Below are positions 9,671 to 19,371 of a stretch of DNA of 63,597 bases, piece after piece. The stretch's first letter is position 1; each line of letters opens with the position of its first letter. The notes under the pieces were generated by a model. That model did not search any database. It saw only the letters and a program-made list of their open reading frames with translations, and had not been told where the DNA came from. Source of the stretch: Sergeia podlipaevii (taxonomy: Eukaryota; Euglenozoa; Kinetoplastea; Trypanosomatida; Trypanosomatidae); contig JASANZ010002176.1 in the NCBI GenBank assembly GCA_030849805.1, positions 1 through 63,597 on the forward strand, in the 5' to 3' direction. Made by a program: the position numbers and the translations under genes.

Positions 9671-11185
9671 TCATGCTGCGTACAAGGCGCTCACGAGCGC
9701 ATCCAGTAGTGTTACTGAGCAAGGAAACTGCTGGTGGTAGCCTCCACAATTGACCACAGTAAATCCATCCCCCACACTCGGTGCCAGATGCGCGGTCTCT
9801 GTCCGTAGCAACAGTCGATGTACGTACATAATTGCACGGGAGGCAGAAGTCCATGCCACCGCCACACCTATGAGCGCAACCGTTACACCACCCGCAACGC
9901 TTGAAGAAGATGCCATCAGAGATACAGCCACAGGCGTGGCGGCAGTACAAACGGCCGCCGTCTCAAACGCCTCACTCCACACCATGGTGCACCTCTCCGC
10001 CAGAGAAGCAAGCAACTTTTCCTCCTGGGATGGATGACCTGAAGAAGTGCTGTAATAGTAAGAAAGACAGACGGAGATAGCACAGGAGGCACTGCCGGCG
10101 CTACTCGAGCCGCCCCCCAAGTGACCCCGAAGTCGTTCCTTAAAGCCCACTCCACTGCCCCCCTTTCCGTTCCTCTCCATCGCAGCGGGAGCCGCCTCAC
10201 GCGCGGTGAAAATCGCGTGGCCAACTGGACTAAAAGAAAGTCGCGCAGCGCCGTTGGAAGACACCAAGTAGTGTTCAGACTTGAACGCGTCCACCTGCGC
10301 AGGCAGTGGGTGCTGATAAGCCCACAGGATCTGCCTGAGGATGCTATGCAAGCACGCTTGTGGGTCAACACTAGTACCGTCACTGGCTATTCCTGCATTA
10401 GCAGCCTCTTCTGTCCTAGTGATCATGTCTGGCAGCCATCGGCCCGCATCCTCCGCTGATAGCTCCGCGCGAGTGCCAAAGGTGGATGCTTCATAAGCCA
10501 TCTGCCTATCCTTTACTGATTGTGTCTGCGCCAAGGTTTGCAGTGCGCATGACCACGTACTGCATGGCGGCAAATAGCAAAGGCCGATGCTGCGCGGCCT
10601 CTGCGACCCAACCTCCAACTCGCTACGTTGTCCCTCAGGCTCTCTATCCGATCTCCCTACGCTCGATTTACTGCCTGCGAAAGTCTGAGTCGCGCCACGC
10701 TCTCCCTCCTTTGTCGCTTCAGATGTCGGGGACGCGCCTCCCTCCCACGCCGCAGAGCAGAGCGCTACCGCGAGTACCTCGGCTATGCACGCAAGGCGAG
10801 CGGAGACAGCACGGATAGCCTCAGCCGTCCTCGCCACCAGTGCCGGTGGGGCGGCTACAACGCCAACACAAAAGCTTCCTTCATCGCTCCTACATGCAAT
10901 GGCACACTGCAGTCCACCCGGCAACTCCAGGTGAGAGGCGACTTGTGGCTCTGGTCCCATGTGGCAGAGAGAGCTCAGTGCGGCATTCAGTCTGTAGAGT
11001 CCAAACATGTCTATCCTGGGGACCTGTACGGTGGAGTTCCGAGGTTGAGAATGAAACGAATGATGAAGTGCGGCAAGAGGCGTGCCGCCGGTACCGCTCC
11101 ACACCAGCACGTACACATCATCTGCCCACGCGTCAGCGCTGTCCGCCTCCTCTGGGGAAATACTCGCCTCCGACGATACCGCCAT
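9671..11185 (-). CDS. Conserved-type hypothetical protein, possibly longin-domain (FUZ/HPS/Mon1-like)
   Basis: 504 aa, ATG at 11185. I do not recognise it firmly. The first 150 residues alternate short beta strands and a long helix in the way of a longin domain: DVYVLVWSGTGGTPL, then MFGLYRLNAALSSL, then LQCAIACRSDEGSFCVGVV followed by an amphipathic helix. The opening resembles the start of the ciliary planar-polarity effector FUZ in general pattern. Residues about 160-290 are polar and disordered. The C-terminal third again has hydrophobic strands with Cys/Ala-rich helices (VTVALIGVAVAW, FPCSVTLLDALVSALYA). FUZ works in recruiting IFT-A proteins, and IFT121 lies 9 kb upstream, but gene neighbourhood carries little functional weight in trypanosomatids. 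Coding is certain; function is a guess. Confidence 0.75.
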   Translation of the reverse strand: MAVSSEASISPEEADSADAWADDVYVLVWSGTGGTPLAALHHSFHSQPRNSTVQVPRIDMFGLYRLNAALSSLCHMGPEPQVASHLELPGGLQCAIACRSDEGSFCVGVVAAPPALVARTAEAIRAVSARLACIAEVLAVALCSAAWEGGASPTSEATKEGERGATQTFAGSKSSVGRSDREPEGQRSELEVGSQRPRSIGLCYLPPCSTWSCALQTLAQTQSVKDRQMAYEASTFGTRAELSAEDAGRWLPDMITRTEEAANAGIASDGTSVDPQACLHSILRQILWAYQHPLPAQVDAFKSEHYLVSSNGAARLSFSPVGHAIFTAREAAPAAMERNGKGGSGVGFKERLRGHLGGGSSSAGSASCAISVCLSYYYSTSSGHPSQEEKLLASLAERCTMVWSEAFETAAVCTAATPVAVSLMASSSSVAGGVTVALIGVAVAWTSASRAIMYVHRLLLRTETAHLAPSVGDGFTVVNCGGYHQQFPCSVTLLDALVSALYAA

Positions 11186-12015
11186 GGTGTGTGTGTCTAT
11201 GTATTATGTATGCAGTTAGGTAGAAAATATGCACCTTATATCGCTACAGGTGTCCTTATTTTGTTTTTATATGCTGCCGCTCTTGTTACAGAGAGTTTCT
11301 CCCCTTCCAGCAGAGTGTATGTGTGTTTGTGTGCGTGTGTGTTCACTGGTGTCTGATATTGATGTCCTGTACATCTGCAACAGACACGTAAAAGCACGGC
11401 GAAAAAGAAAAATATTGGTTTCGCATTTAAAAAAAAAAGAGATTTTGTTCCAAGCCGCATAACGTCACTCTACCAGCAGTAAAAAAAAAAAAACAGGAGA
11501 GTTAATCAGGTGCAAGATCGCTCTACCTGTGTGTTTGTTCGTACCGCTACGCCAATGTCAACACACGCAGTGTGCAACTGGATGTTGTGGCGTACACCGC
11601 ACATGGTCTCGCAATTGTTGTTTGTTTGTTTGTTTGTTTCAGTCGCTCCCCAATATCAATAATCAATATATATATACTTAGCTGATTGATCTGCTAAAGT
11701 AACATGAGTTTCATTCGTTAATAACTCACTTTAACCCTAGATGCCTTTTCTTGTTTTATTCTTCCTTCTTTTTTTTCCTAAATCACGCCTACAAACAGTC
11801 ACCTCGTCAAATGTAAAGAAAGAATATAAACTAGCACTTGAAGACAGTGACAAAGCGAGGGGGGATGTCAAGAGAGTGGTAAAAGAAAAGTTGCATACGT
11901 AGCTGCTGCCATCGAAGCAACCAGAACCAGGACCTCCTTCACTTTGTCACTATATTCACCTTTCCTGCACAAGAAAACAAGCGCTGCGACTCACCCGTTC
12001 CCTTGTTGTTCTTCT
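11186..12015. other. Spacer with GTTT tandem repeat and splice signal
   Basis: Upstream of the 11185 ATG a coding-strand tract rich in T and C (11380-11440) ends in GTTGCAG, AG at 11376-11375, giving a predicted 5' UTR of about 190 nt. A (GTTT)5 repeat and several A-runs fill the rest. No gene seen. Confidence 0.5.
11620..11639. repeat. (GTTT)5 microsatellite
   Basis: Five perfect GTTT units on the + strand inside a spacer; on the transcribed strand it is an AAAC repeat. Confidence 0.9.
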
Positions 12016-12324
12016 CTAGCTCTTGAAGGGATTGTTGTCATCCGCCTCCTGGCGCTTCTTGGTCCAGTACTTGGTGTACTTCTTCTGGGCGTCGCTATCC
12101 TGGAAGGGAGCGCGGTACTCGGACCACTGGTTGTAGCGCATCACCACCTCACCCCAGGTGAGGGCACACTTCTCGACCGGAGGTTCGCCAGTCTTCATGG
12201 CTTTGGCGACGCACACACGGTGGGCAAGCTGGGCGTTCTCAAGGTGCTTGAGCAGAGCCTCGCTGGCCTGCATGCCCTGGATAGCCTCAGTGGAGAGGTT
12301 GTGGAAGCCAAGCTGCTGGGACAT
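12016..12324 (-). CDS. Small hypothetical protein, 102 aa
   Basis: ATG at 12324. Composition and GC content are those of neighbouring genes and unlike the AT-rich spacers on each side, so it is a real gene. Almost entirely helical: an N-terminal helix (STEAIQGMQASEALLKHLEN), a second helix with basic residues, then an aromatic, charged stretch (WGEVVMRYNQWSEY) and a lysine-rich tail YTKYWTKKRQEAD. No membrane segment, no metal-binding cysteines (two isolated Cys only). Such small, charged, Trp/Tyr-rich proteins are common as kinetoplastid-specific subunits of mitochondrial complexes, but I cannot place it. Confidence 0.8.
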   Translation of the reverse strand: MSQQLGFHNLSTEAIQGMQASEALLKHLENAQLAHRVCVAKAMKTGEPPVEKCALTWGEVVMRYNQWSEYRAPFQDSDAQKKYTKYWTKKRQEADDNNPFKS

Positions 12325-12856
12325 AATGCCGCGTAGCCGTGGATACTTCTTTGAGATAAGATAGTGCGAGTTCTACTAATATAATCGTTAAGAGTGTGCA
12401 ATCACTCTATAATAATGCACAGTAATGATGATGTTGTTGTTGTTTTATAGCACGTATGTATAGAAAGCAAAAGGGGAAAAAAAAATAGACATAGAATGTG
12501 GCAAACGAACAAATATATCCAAACAAAAAAAAAGTCAATACTGGAAAAAAAAACAAGTTGAAAGTTAGTCGTGTATTTGCTATTTTTATTTTTAAAGGCC
12601 AGCTTAGAACAAAAAAACGTCTGATTCTATTCACCTTTTTTTCTTTGCAGTTGTGCATTCGATGTTGTTATCTTTTCTTTTTTTTGGTATGTTTCTATGC
12701 ATGCAGTTGTATCTATACGCGTGTGCCGTCCGTGTGGCATCATGGAGAAAAGCTTGTGATGGGCGTGACCTCACATAGGGAGAAAAGAATTCACACATAA
12801 AGTGCTGAAACAAGTGGCACAGCAAACACACACACACACACAGGAGACGTCTATCA
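12325..12856. other. Spacer with CA microsatellite
   Basis: A/T-rich with A-runs at 12476-12485, 12524-12532 and 12545-12553 and a CA repeat at 12825-12842, right after the end of the coiled-coil gene. Nothing else seen. Confidence 0.5.
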
Positions 12857-14074
12857 TCACTGCACTGCGCAGTCCTCCACCTCTACCTGCGACTGTTGAT
12901 GCCGCTGCTGTCTTTGGCCTTTTCGCCGGCTGCGGAGCTCTTGTACCCTCACCCGTAACTCACGCAGGTCCTCCTCCTCCTCCGCAGAATTCTCTTTTGT
13001 CTCTGGTTCACCGTCAAAGGAACTACAATCCACATCCAATGTGCCCGCCCCTCCTTCCTGGTGTGCTTCATTCTTTCCGTCGCTAACATCAGCCACAGCA
13101 TTCTTGTGCTGCTTCTCACGCTGCGCCTGGAGTAGTTGCGCGGCAAGACGCACCGCGCACCGCTCACTGTACAGCAGCTCCTCGCGCAGTGCTACAGCAA
13201 GCTCCGTGGAACTTATGTTGTAACCTCGTCGCATGATGTCGGCGTGACTCTCCGTGTTCCCCCGCACAGCGGCTTGCAAGCACTTGGTGGTGCACTCATC
13301 GCGCTCTCTACTACACAGGGTGGGCTGGACGAGCGAAGAGAGGTCTGCCATCTGCAGTTCATCTCCCTTGTGTGGTGTATTGCGGCAGTGGTCTACTGCA
13401 TTAAAGACTCTAGTGATGTATCCCGTCCCGCTCAGGCACTGGCACAGTATCTCCTGAACCGACACCCCCGCCTCCTCCTCTACTCCTCCTTGTTGAGCTG
13501 ATGCGTCACCTGTCAGAGAAGGAGAGGTGCGTAAAGACGCAGCGTTTGGCCTTGCTAGCGCCTCTTCGTATGCCACCAGCCTGCCTTGTAACTCTCGCAC
13601 TTGTATGGTAAGAGAGGCGATCCGCTCCTCCTTGGCTGCCAAAGTGTTAGTCATGTTGTCAGTGCTGCCAGTCGCCCCCATTACGTTGAGATCGTTGACC
13701 ATCATGAGATGGCCAGACTGTGACTGCTGCTGCAGCTGCTGAGACGCGCGTGCCAGTCGTGTCACCTGGTCCATCAGCAAGGACTCTCGCAGTGTGTGCG
13801 CTTTGATCTGCTCACGCAGCCGCTCGTTCTCTTGTCGGTAACGCATGATAAGCTGCCGTGCCTTGCGCCACTCAAGCGCAGCCGCCTCCTCGCCTACTGA
13901 TGCCGTTGCGGCTGCGAAGGAGACGCTGCTGACAGCATCGCTGTGAGCGCTGGTGGCTCTACCGGCGATACATGCGGCACGCTTCTGCGCGCTAGGGAGT
14001 GCGCTGAGACCTGCGCGTGATGTGGATGTGTTTGTGTCAATAGAACTAAAGGGAGTGGTGCTATCCTGCCACAT
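12857..14074 (-). CDS. Coiled-coil hypothetical protein
   Basis: 405 aa, ATG at 14074. The N-terminal 60 residues are Ser/Ala-rich and probably disordered. Residues about 65-115 and 140-165 are heptad-like (MRYRQENERLREQIKAHTL; KEERIASLTIQVRELQGRL) and predict a parallel coiled coil. The middle carries scattered Cys/His (CQCLSG, DHCRN, LCSRERDECTTKC) without a clear zinc-finger spacing. Another helix lies near 290-325 (LAVALREELLYSERCAVRL), and an acidic stretch and a Gln/Arg-rich tail close the protein. No known family recognised. Coiled-coil proteins of this size are frequent cytoskeletal components in trypanosomatids, which is inference only. Confidence 0.8.
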   Translation of the reverse strand: MWQDSTTPFSSIDTNTSTSRAGLSALPSAQKRAACIAGRATSAHSDAVSSVSFAAATASVGEEAAALEWRKARQLIMRYRQENERLREQIKAHTLRESLLMDQVTRLARASQQLQQQSQSGHLMMVNDLNVMGATGSTDNMTNTLAAKEERIASLTIQVRELQGRLVAYEEALARPNAASLRTSPSLTGDASAQQGGVEEEAGVSVQEILCQCLSGTGYITRVFNAVDHCRNTPHKGDELQMADLSSLVQPTLCSRERDECTTKCLQAAVRGNTESHADIMRRGYNISSTELAVALREELLYSERCAVRLAAQLLQAQREKQHKNAVADVSDGKNEAHQEGGAGTLDVDCSSFDGEPETKENSAEEEEDLRELRVRVQELRSRRKGQRQQRHQQSQVEVEDCAVQ

Positions 14075-14949
14075 CCCTCACTACTCCTGCGTGATGTCGG
14101 TAAGTCTCTATGTATATTCGGAAGTGCGTACGTGCGTATGTACCGTATTCGTCTTCTATGATATTATGTTTTTAAATAGAGTACTTTTCTGAGGCTCCGG
14201 ATAGTGGCAATAATAGACAGGAAAAAAAAAGGACGAACATTTGGATTTATGCATACAAGAGTTACGATGTGTGCATCCCCACAGTGCCCTCACCTTGGCT
14301 TCCGTATCAAAGACAGGAAATGCGGCGTGATGAGCAGGCAAGTATTATGTGCTGTCGATTCTTGTAAAATATTGTTGAATGCAACACCAAGATACCTGAT
14401 AAAAAAAATAAAAAAAAGAGAGGGAAAAAAAAAAGGTACAAAGGTTGTATGTGTTGACGATACATCTTTTCTTTGTAGATTTCATTCATTCTTTCTTCTA
14501 TTCAGAGTACCCGCAAGCACAAAAACAAAAAAAAAAAAAACGTGTCTCTCCCCCACTTGCTCGTTCATTTTTCTTTTCCTCTAAATCTAGCAACCTCTCC
14601 ACCCTCTCAAAGAGAAAAAAAAAAAAGCAGTTCAAGCAAAATTCACACATAGCGCGCAGCCGCGTAGTGATTCTGCTTTAGTGAAAAAAAAAAAAATTCA
14701 CTTTATTTTTTTTTTTCCTTTCCTGTAGTTTTGACCGTAACACCTGTATAGCAGTCTCCTTCACTAAAAAAAAAAGGGGGTCTTACGCCGCCTAGGTGTA
14801 GGAAAAGCAACGGAAAGCTTTGACTACGTGTCCATGCGCACATCCCTGAGTTGTGCTATCATCATTATTATTATATATTCTCCATTTTTGCTTTTCTACC
14901 AGCATCACTTGGAAGGGAAAAAAGCACACGTCTTCAACCGAATGCGCTC
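14075..14949. other. Spacer, oligo-A rich
   Basis: Contains at least seven A-runs of nine or more on the + strand (for example 14222-14230, 14526-14540, 14614-14625, 14683-14695, 14766-14775) and a T-run at 14707-14716. These are oligo-T tracts on the transcribed strand and serve as candidate splice/polyadenylation signals for the gene at 14074. No coding signal. Confidence 0.5.
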
Positions 14950-16782
14950 CTATTTGCCTCTATCGCGGCTGAACAGACTGGTCGCCTTCCCAGTACTCCA
15001 GCACGACGTAGTTGTGCTCCCCGCCCTCTCGCTCTCCATCTTCGGTGTGCCTATCATGTGAGGATCCATGTGGCTCTGCGTCGGCAGCATCGGAGAGCTC
15101 TCCTCGTCGTTGTGTGCTGCCCCCGCCGCCGCGGCCGCGTTCGCTAAGGCATTCATCTGATCTTGCCGCTTGGTGGCGCGCTGCCGAGTGTCGAGTGTGC
15201 TAGGCAGCAGCCCGTGGTCGCTCCAAGCAGACCCCACTGACGGCAGTTGCAAATACGGAAGACTGTCTGTGTCGTAGGAGACGTCTGACCCCGCGGCAAG
15301 ATCGGCCGGGCCTGAGTTAGCCGTGTACCTCATCAAATACTCCTTCCAGGACGCATCCTCTGTGGCACTCTTGTCCTCCGCCGCCTTCCGGATTTTCCGT
15401 TGGTTGGACATCTCCGCCAGCGTCTCGCTGAAGGCCTCCATGGTCTCTGGCAGGACCACATCATGGAGGTCGAGCACGCAGAGCTTGATAGTGCCATGCA
15501 AAGGAATGTGTGCAAACACCTTGTAGATACGGCGTGTCTCCTCATCCTGCGTGAAGGACACCATCTCCTCTACCTTGCCGGAGACACTTTCCGGAAGTGG
15601 TGCATTCCGAAGTTTTGCGTCGTGCTTGAGCATCTTGACACTTGTCATGTGCAGGAAGAAGGGTTGCCCTTCAGCCTCCGCGTACAGCTCAAAGGGGTCG
15701 TTCGCCGCAGCGCCTACGCCGGTGTTGGTGTTCGTGCGGTCTGGTGGCCGTGGTGCAATGGACGGGGAGCTGCGCACCAGAGATGGGGACATCTCCTTGT
15801 GCTCCTTTGTCGCTTCATTGAGGGACTCCAGCAAGAAGCGCTCCGTCTCAGCGTCGAACAGTGTGAACGGACGCAGCGTGTTCTCCTCTAGTGTCCGCAG
15901 CTTCTCTGATATGCCGGTAGCATCCATCATGCGTTGCTGTGCTTCGTATTGGGGTGTGGTCAGCACGTAGCGGCTTTGCACCGCGCTGGGATCTGAGTAG
16001 AGGGGTAGTTTCATCTCCTTCTCAATTGCAGAGAGAGATGGGTTGTGTGAGTGATCACTCGCGCCATCTTCCGCCAGCGTCGTGTCATCATATCGGCGCA
16101 GCACACAAGAGTGCCTCTCTCGCTTAAACAAATCAAAGCGGGCGGTTTGGCCTACGCTCGGCGGGCTTACCAAGCGCAGTGTGCAGGGCCGCAGCGAAAA
16201 CAATGTCATGGCACTGTGGCACACTGGGCACGCTCTCGGCAGATCGTTCTTTTTCTGATTGTGCAAGTACTGGGCCGCGCAAGGAAGACAAAACGCGTGG
16301 CCACACTCTGTGATGCGGGGTGCAGTAGGGAGTTCTAAGCAGATGGGGCACTCGTACTGCTCGAGCGTGCCGCGCATCACGACAGAGTGCACCGCCTCCC
16401 AGGGAATAAGCGCGTCGCCGCTGCGAAGACACTCGATGAGTCGCCGCTGGCCCTGCGGGAGGCCCAGTGAGGACTTGACCTGGAGCAAGTCAGAACGCAG
16501 AATAAACTGAAAGTTCTGTAGCATGTAAGCGCGGCGCAGCGTGACTGGGTCGACAGGTGGACGATAGACATGCTGGTGAGTGAGACGATTACGGGAAGCA
16601 CCGCCACTGCTACGGCCTGCCAGTTGGCTCCGCGACTGAGAGATTGCGTCGTTAGTAAAGCCTGTGTGGTAGTACTGCTCCAGACCTCCAGTATCAGCCC
16701 CAATGCCGGCATCGTACACGTCATCATAGAAATCATCTACGATGATACCACGACCTCCACCCTTCTTGCGGTTTCGTGACAT
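14950..16782 (-). CDS. RNF10-type RING finger protein (probable E3 ubiquitin ligase)
   Basis: 610 aa, ATG at 16782. A C3HC4 RING lies at residues 145-188: CPIC at 145-148, C160, H162, C165, C168 and CPVC at 185-188, within the phrase APRITECGHAFCLPC. Human RNF10 has the same arrangement of RING and downstream region (TAAKITRCGHIFCWAC). A second shared block at about 355-475 includes FFLHMTSVKMLKHD, then an ETRRIYKVFAHIPL stretch, then DVVLPETMEAFSETL, matching the FLHPVNVRCL...SHLPL...SKETLEMFSDD pattern of RNF10. In yeast (Mag2) and animals this ligase mono-ubiquitinates 40S proteins uS3/uS5 on stalled ribosomes. The role here is inferred from that. The N-terminus is Arg/Gly-rich and the tail is disordered. 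A strong acceptor lies 23 nt upstream. Confidence 0.85.
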   Translation of the reverse strand: MSRNRKKGGGRGIIVDDFYDDVYDAGIGADTGGLEQYYHTGFTNDAISQSRSQLAGRSSGGASRNRLTHQHVYRPPVDPVTLRRAYMLQNFQFILRSDLLQVKSSLGLPQGQRRLIECLRSGDALIPWEAVHSVVMRGTLEQYECPICLELPTAPRITECGHAFCLPCAAQYLHNQKKNDLPRACPVCHSAMTLFSLRPCTLRLVSPPSVGQTARFDLFKRERHSCVLRRYDDTTLAEDGASDHSHNPSLSAIEKEMKLPLYSDPSAVQSRYVLTTPQYEAQQRMMDATGISEKLRTLEENTLRPFTLFDAETERFLLESLNEATKEHKEMSPSLVRSSPSIAPRPPDRTNTNTGVGAAANDPFELYAEAEGQPFFLHMTSVKMLKHDAKLRNAPLPESVSGKVEEMVSFTQDEETRRIYKVFAHIPLHGTIKLCVLDLHDVVLPETMEAFSETLAEMSNQRKIRKAAEDKSATEDASWKEYLMRYTANSGPADLAAGSDVSYDTDSLPYLQLPSVGSAWSDHGLLPSTLDTRQRATKRQDQMNALANAAAAAGAAHNDEESSPMLPTQSHMDPHMIGTPKMESERAGSTTTSCWSTGKATSLFSRDRGK

Positions 16783-18051
16783 CTACCCGTACTATTGCTT
16801 CTCCTCTAGAGAGAAAGAAGAAGCTGATTATTATTACAACACACACTCAAAAAAAAAAAAAATTGCTGCACCTACTATTGGTGCGATTAGTATTGATATT
16901 GTTAATACTTTGGACTCAAAATGACTGGAAGCACAAAAAAAAAAGGTATCAAAAGAAAAAGAAAAAAAAAACTAATATTGCTTGTAAAAATCTATATATG
17001 CATCAATGTCAGACAAGCCACACAAAAAAAGATATATACCTTCGTGCAGAAGCAAAAAAAAAATAAAAAAAAGCAACCGGGCACCTACTGGTGATGCAAA
17101 AAGAAAAAAAAAAATGAGTGTTAGAAACTGAGTATCACACACACACACGCAAAGAAGAAGAAGTACTTGCAATATAAATAAATAAATATAAAAGAAGAGC
17201 CTCAGACTATATCCTCACTATACACACACTTTCTTTTTTTTTTCTTTATCCTTCTGACATACACTACTTATAGTCTACCACTATATTAATATATATATAT
17301 ATGAAGAAGCAAGAAAAAAAAAAAAAATATGAAAGATCGTGTATGTATGTGTTTGTATTTATGCACTACCTGTTGCCGTAAATGTGTGTAGCGAAGTGAT
17401 GTGTACCACAAAGTAAAGGTATATGCAGGGAAGGCACTGGTGGCTCCTGTGATGTGATGGCACACTTGCGCGCACGTTAGGTGTTCCTTCTAAGTCCGTA
17501 CTGGCACCTCTGTGTGTGTGTGTGTGCAAAACATATGTATTCATAAAGTGAAAACAGAAAAAAGAGAAGGAAAATTTGAAAAAAAAAAAAAGTGAATATG
17601 TTTGGGCATGTACAAGGGTCCTCTTTAAGTCACAGCTTAGCGTGCCAAGTAACCTACAAGAGCACATCTCTCTTTCTCTTTCATTCTTTCCGTAAATGTG
17701 CGCATTGACTTTCTCTTATCAATGCTTTTGCTAGGGAAGACGGTAATGTCTAATGTGCAGAGTATCACAAGACTGTATTCTCGGCCATTTCTCTAGACTC
17801 CATTATTAGTCATCCCTTGCAATACGTGCCTGTGGATGTGCATTATTTCTCTGTAAATAAGAATATGGAACCCAAAGTCCAGTAGAATAGAGTGAGGCAC
17901 ATGTCAAATCATCCACGACCACGCCACCTCTCTGAGGGCCCGCTCTTCACATCATACTGTTTACTCTCTCGCCTACTTCTGCTGCTTCCCATAAGTACAC
18001 CTTACTAATTTATTCCGCTCCACAATGAACACACGCACTGGCGACCCTACA
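16783..18051. other. Spacer, 1.27 kb
   Basis: The left end holds the RNF10-like acceptor. 16850-17350 is dominated by A-runs (16850-16862, 17050-17060, 17316-17328), a TATATA stretch at 17286-17302 and a CA repeat near 17136-17148. The part 17640-18050 is more balanced in composition but has no long frame on either strand. I see no box C/D pair or tRNA that I can defend. Confidence 0.5.
16806..16828 (-). promoter_or_regulatory. Predicted trans-splice acceptor of the RNF10-like gene
   Basis: The coding strand reads CTTCTTCTTTCTCTCTAG, an almost pure pyrimidine tract ending in AG at 16807-16806, 23 nt before the ATG. One of the cleanest acceptors in the window. Confidence 0.65.
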
Positions 18052-19344
18052 CTACCGAGAATCCAATGGTACCATAAAAAACGTGCCAGTCGCCACCACC
18101 AGGCTGTCCTGCCGGAACTCAACTAGCAGCGCCACACACGGGACCTCCCCAGAGAGCGCGGGTAGCCCAAGCTGCCTCCGCCATGGTGGCAGCCGATAAC
18201 GCTCCCAACACTTGGGCGGCGCACACACCACATCCAACGGAACACCAGCCACTGCATCGCCGGAAACGACAGCGTGGTGCGCGCACACACGCCAAAAAGA
18301 AATGCGGGCAAGCGCGGGGTGACTCCCGAAGGCACCGGACGCGCTCAGTGCCGTGCAGAGGTCCGTGACGCAGCTGTAAAGCAGCCATGGAGGAAGGAGC
18401 AGCGGCTGTGGCGTGGAGAGAGCAGAAACAGAAGAAGCGTCTTTGACTTGCGCACTCGAATCTTCACTTGGTGTTGAGTTTGTTGTAGTTGACGCCTCAG
18501 GGGATGCAAAGCACGCGCGATGTGCGTAGCTGCCGTCTTTCAGCTTCTCGAGAGGTCCGTAGAGGCCACCAACCAGGCGCACGCTCTCCAGCGTACCGCT
18601 GCACGCGGCAGTAGCGGCCGCACACGCAGAGAAGTACGAGCCAGGCACCGCTGTCATGCGATGAGTGTCGCACGAGTCGTAATAGAACTGCATCACGCGC
18701 ATATACGCATCTTCATCACTAGCGGCATTCTCCACAGGAGGGAGAGGGTTTCGGACGAGTGTACTAGTGGAACCTGCGCCACCACCACTAGATGTAGCGG
18801 AGGGATCCAAGTAGAGCGACTCCTTAGGGCCCGTCATGAGCATTGACATGACAGGAACATGCCCCTCGTTAAACAGCGTTAGTTTGACATCGCTCTCTGC
18901 GCGGCTCGACGACCGCACAAGCTCCACCGCCCCCATTGTTGGATGCGCACTGAGCTTCTCCACGCTCATCTCTGAGGGCGAGGACGATGAGGTAGATGTC
19001 ACTGCCTCCTCGTGCGCTGTGCAGTAGAAGCAGTTAAGAGTGCCGACGCTTCGCCAAAAGTCCTCTTTGGGTGGCGTAACAATCTTCACGTGAGTAGAGC
19101 GAGACGGGCGTGGTGTCTCAGCGAACTCCGCGAGTGAGTGCAGAAGTGTGTGAAAGTAAAGTGGTGCCACCGAGCTGTTGTGAAACGGTATGGACTGGAA
19201 GGGAAGAAGCGCTGGTTGATGCAGAAAGTTGACACTGAGGGCCGGCCCAGCTACGGTGACGTATGGCTGTGCAGCTGCTATAAGAAGCCGCGGTATGTCC
19301 AGCGTGACTTCGGAGCGCGCCGCTGCTGCTGCTAGTGCTGTCAT
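18052..19344 (-). CDS. Hypothetical protein, 430 aa
   Basis: The open frame reaches 19638, but the upstream part encodes only phenylalanine-rich low complexity from oligo-T. I therefore start at the ATG at 19344, directly after a strong splice acceptor. The protein opens with an Ala-rich helix, then DIPRLLIAAAQPYVTVAGPALSV; a GTLNCFYCTAHEE segment with two Cys follows near residue 105. A Ser/Thr-rich acidic linker leads to a folded middle (MRVMQFYYDSCDTHRM, YFSACAAATAACSG). A second folded part near the C-terminus ends with FRQDSLVVATGTFFMVPLDS. No motif of known function and no membrane span. Function unknown; coding status is clear from composition. Confidence 0.8.
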   Translation of the reverse strand: MTALAAAAARSEVTLDIPRLLIAAAQPYVTVAGPALSVNFLHQPALLPFQSIPFHNSSVAPLYFHTLLHSLAEFAETPRPSRSTHVKIVTPPKEDFWRSVGTLNCFYCTAHEEAVTSTSSSSPSEMSVEKLSAHPTMGAVELVRSSSRAESDVKLTLFNEGHVPVMSMLMTGPKESLYLDPSATSSGGGAGSTSTLVRNPLPPVENAASDEDAYMRVMQFYYDSCDTHRMTAVPGSYFSACAAATAACSGTLESVRLVGGLYGPLEKLKDGSYAHRACFASPEASTTTNSTPSEDSSAQVKDASSVSALSTPQPLLLPPWLLYSCVTDLCTALSASGAFGSHPALARISFWRVCAHHAVVSGDAVAGVPLDVVCAPPKCWERYRLPPWRRQLGLPALSGEVPCVALLVEFRQDSLVVATGTFFMVPLDSR

Positions 19345-19371
19345 AGCTGCAAGATAGGAAAAAAAAAAAAA
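19345..19371 (-). promoter_or_regulatory. Predicted trans-splice acceptor two bases before the ATG
   Basis: The coding strand shows twelve T followed by CCTATCTTGCAG, AG at 19348-19347, then CT and the ATG at 19344. If used, the mRNA would carry the spliced leader plus only two gene-derived bases before the start codon. The site is the main argument for the chosen start. Confidence 0.6.
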
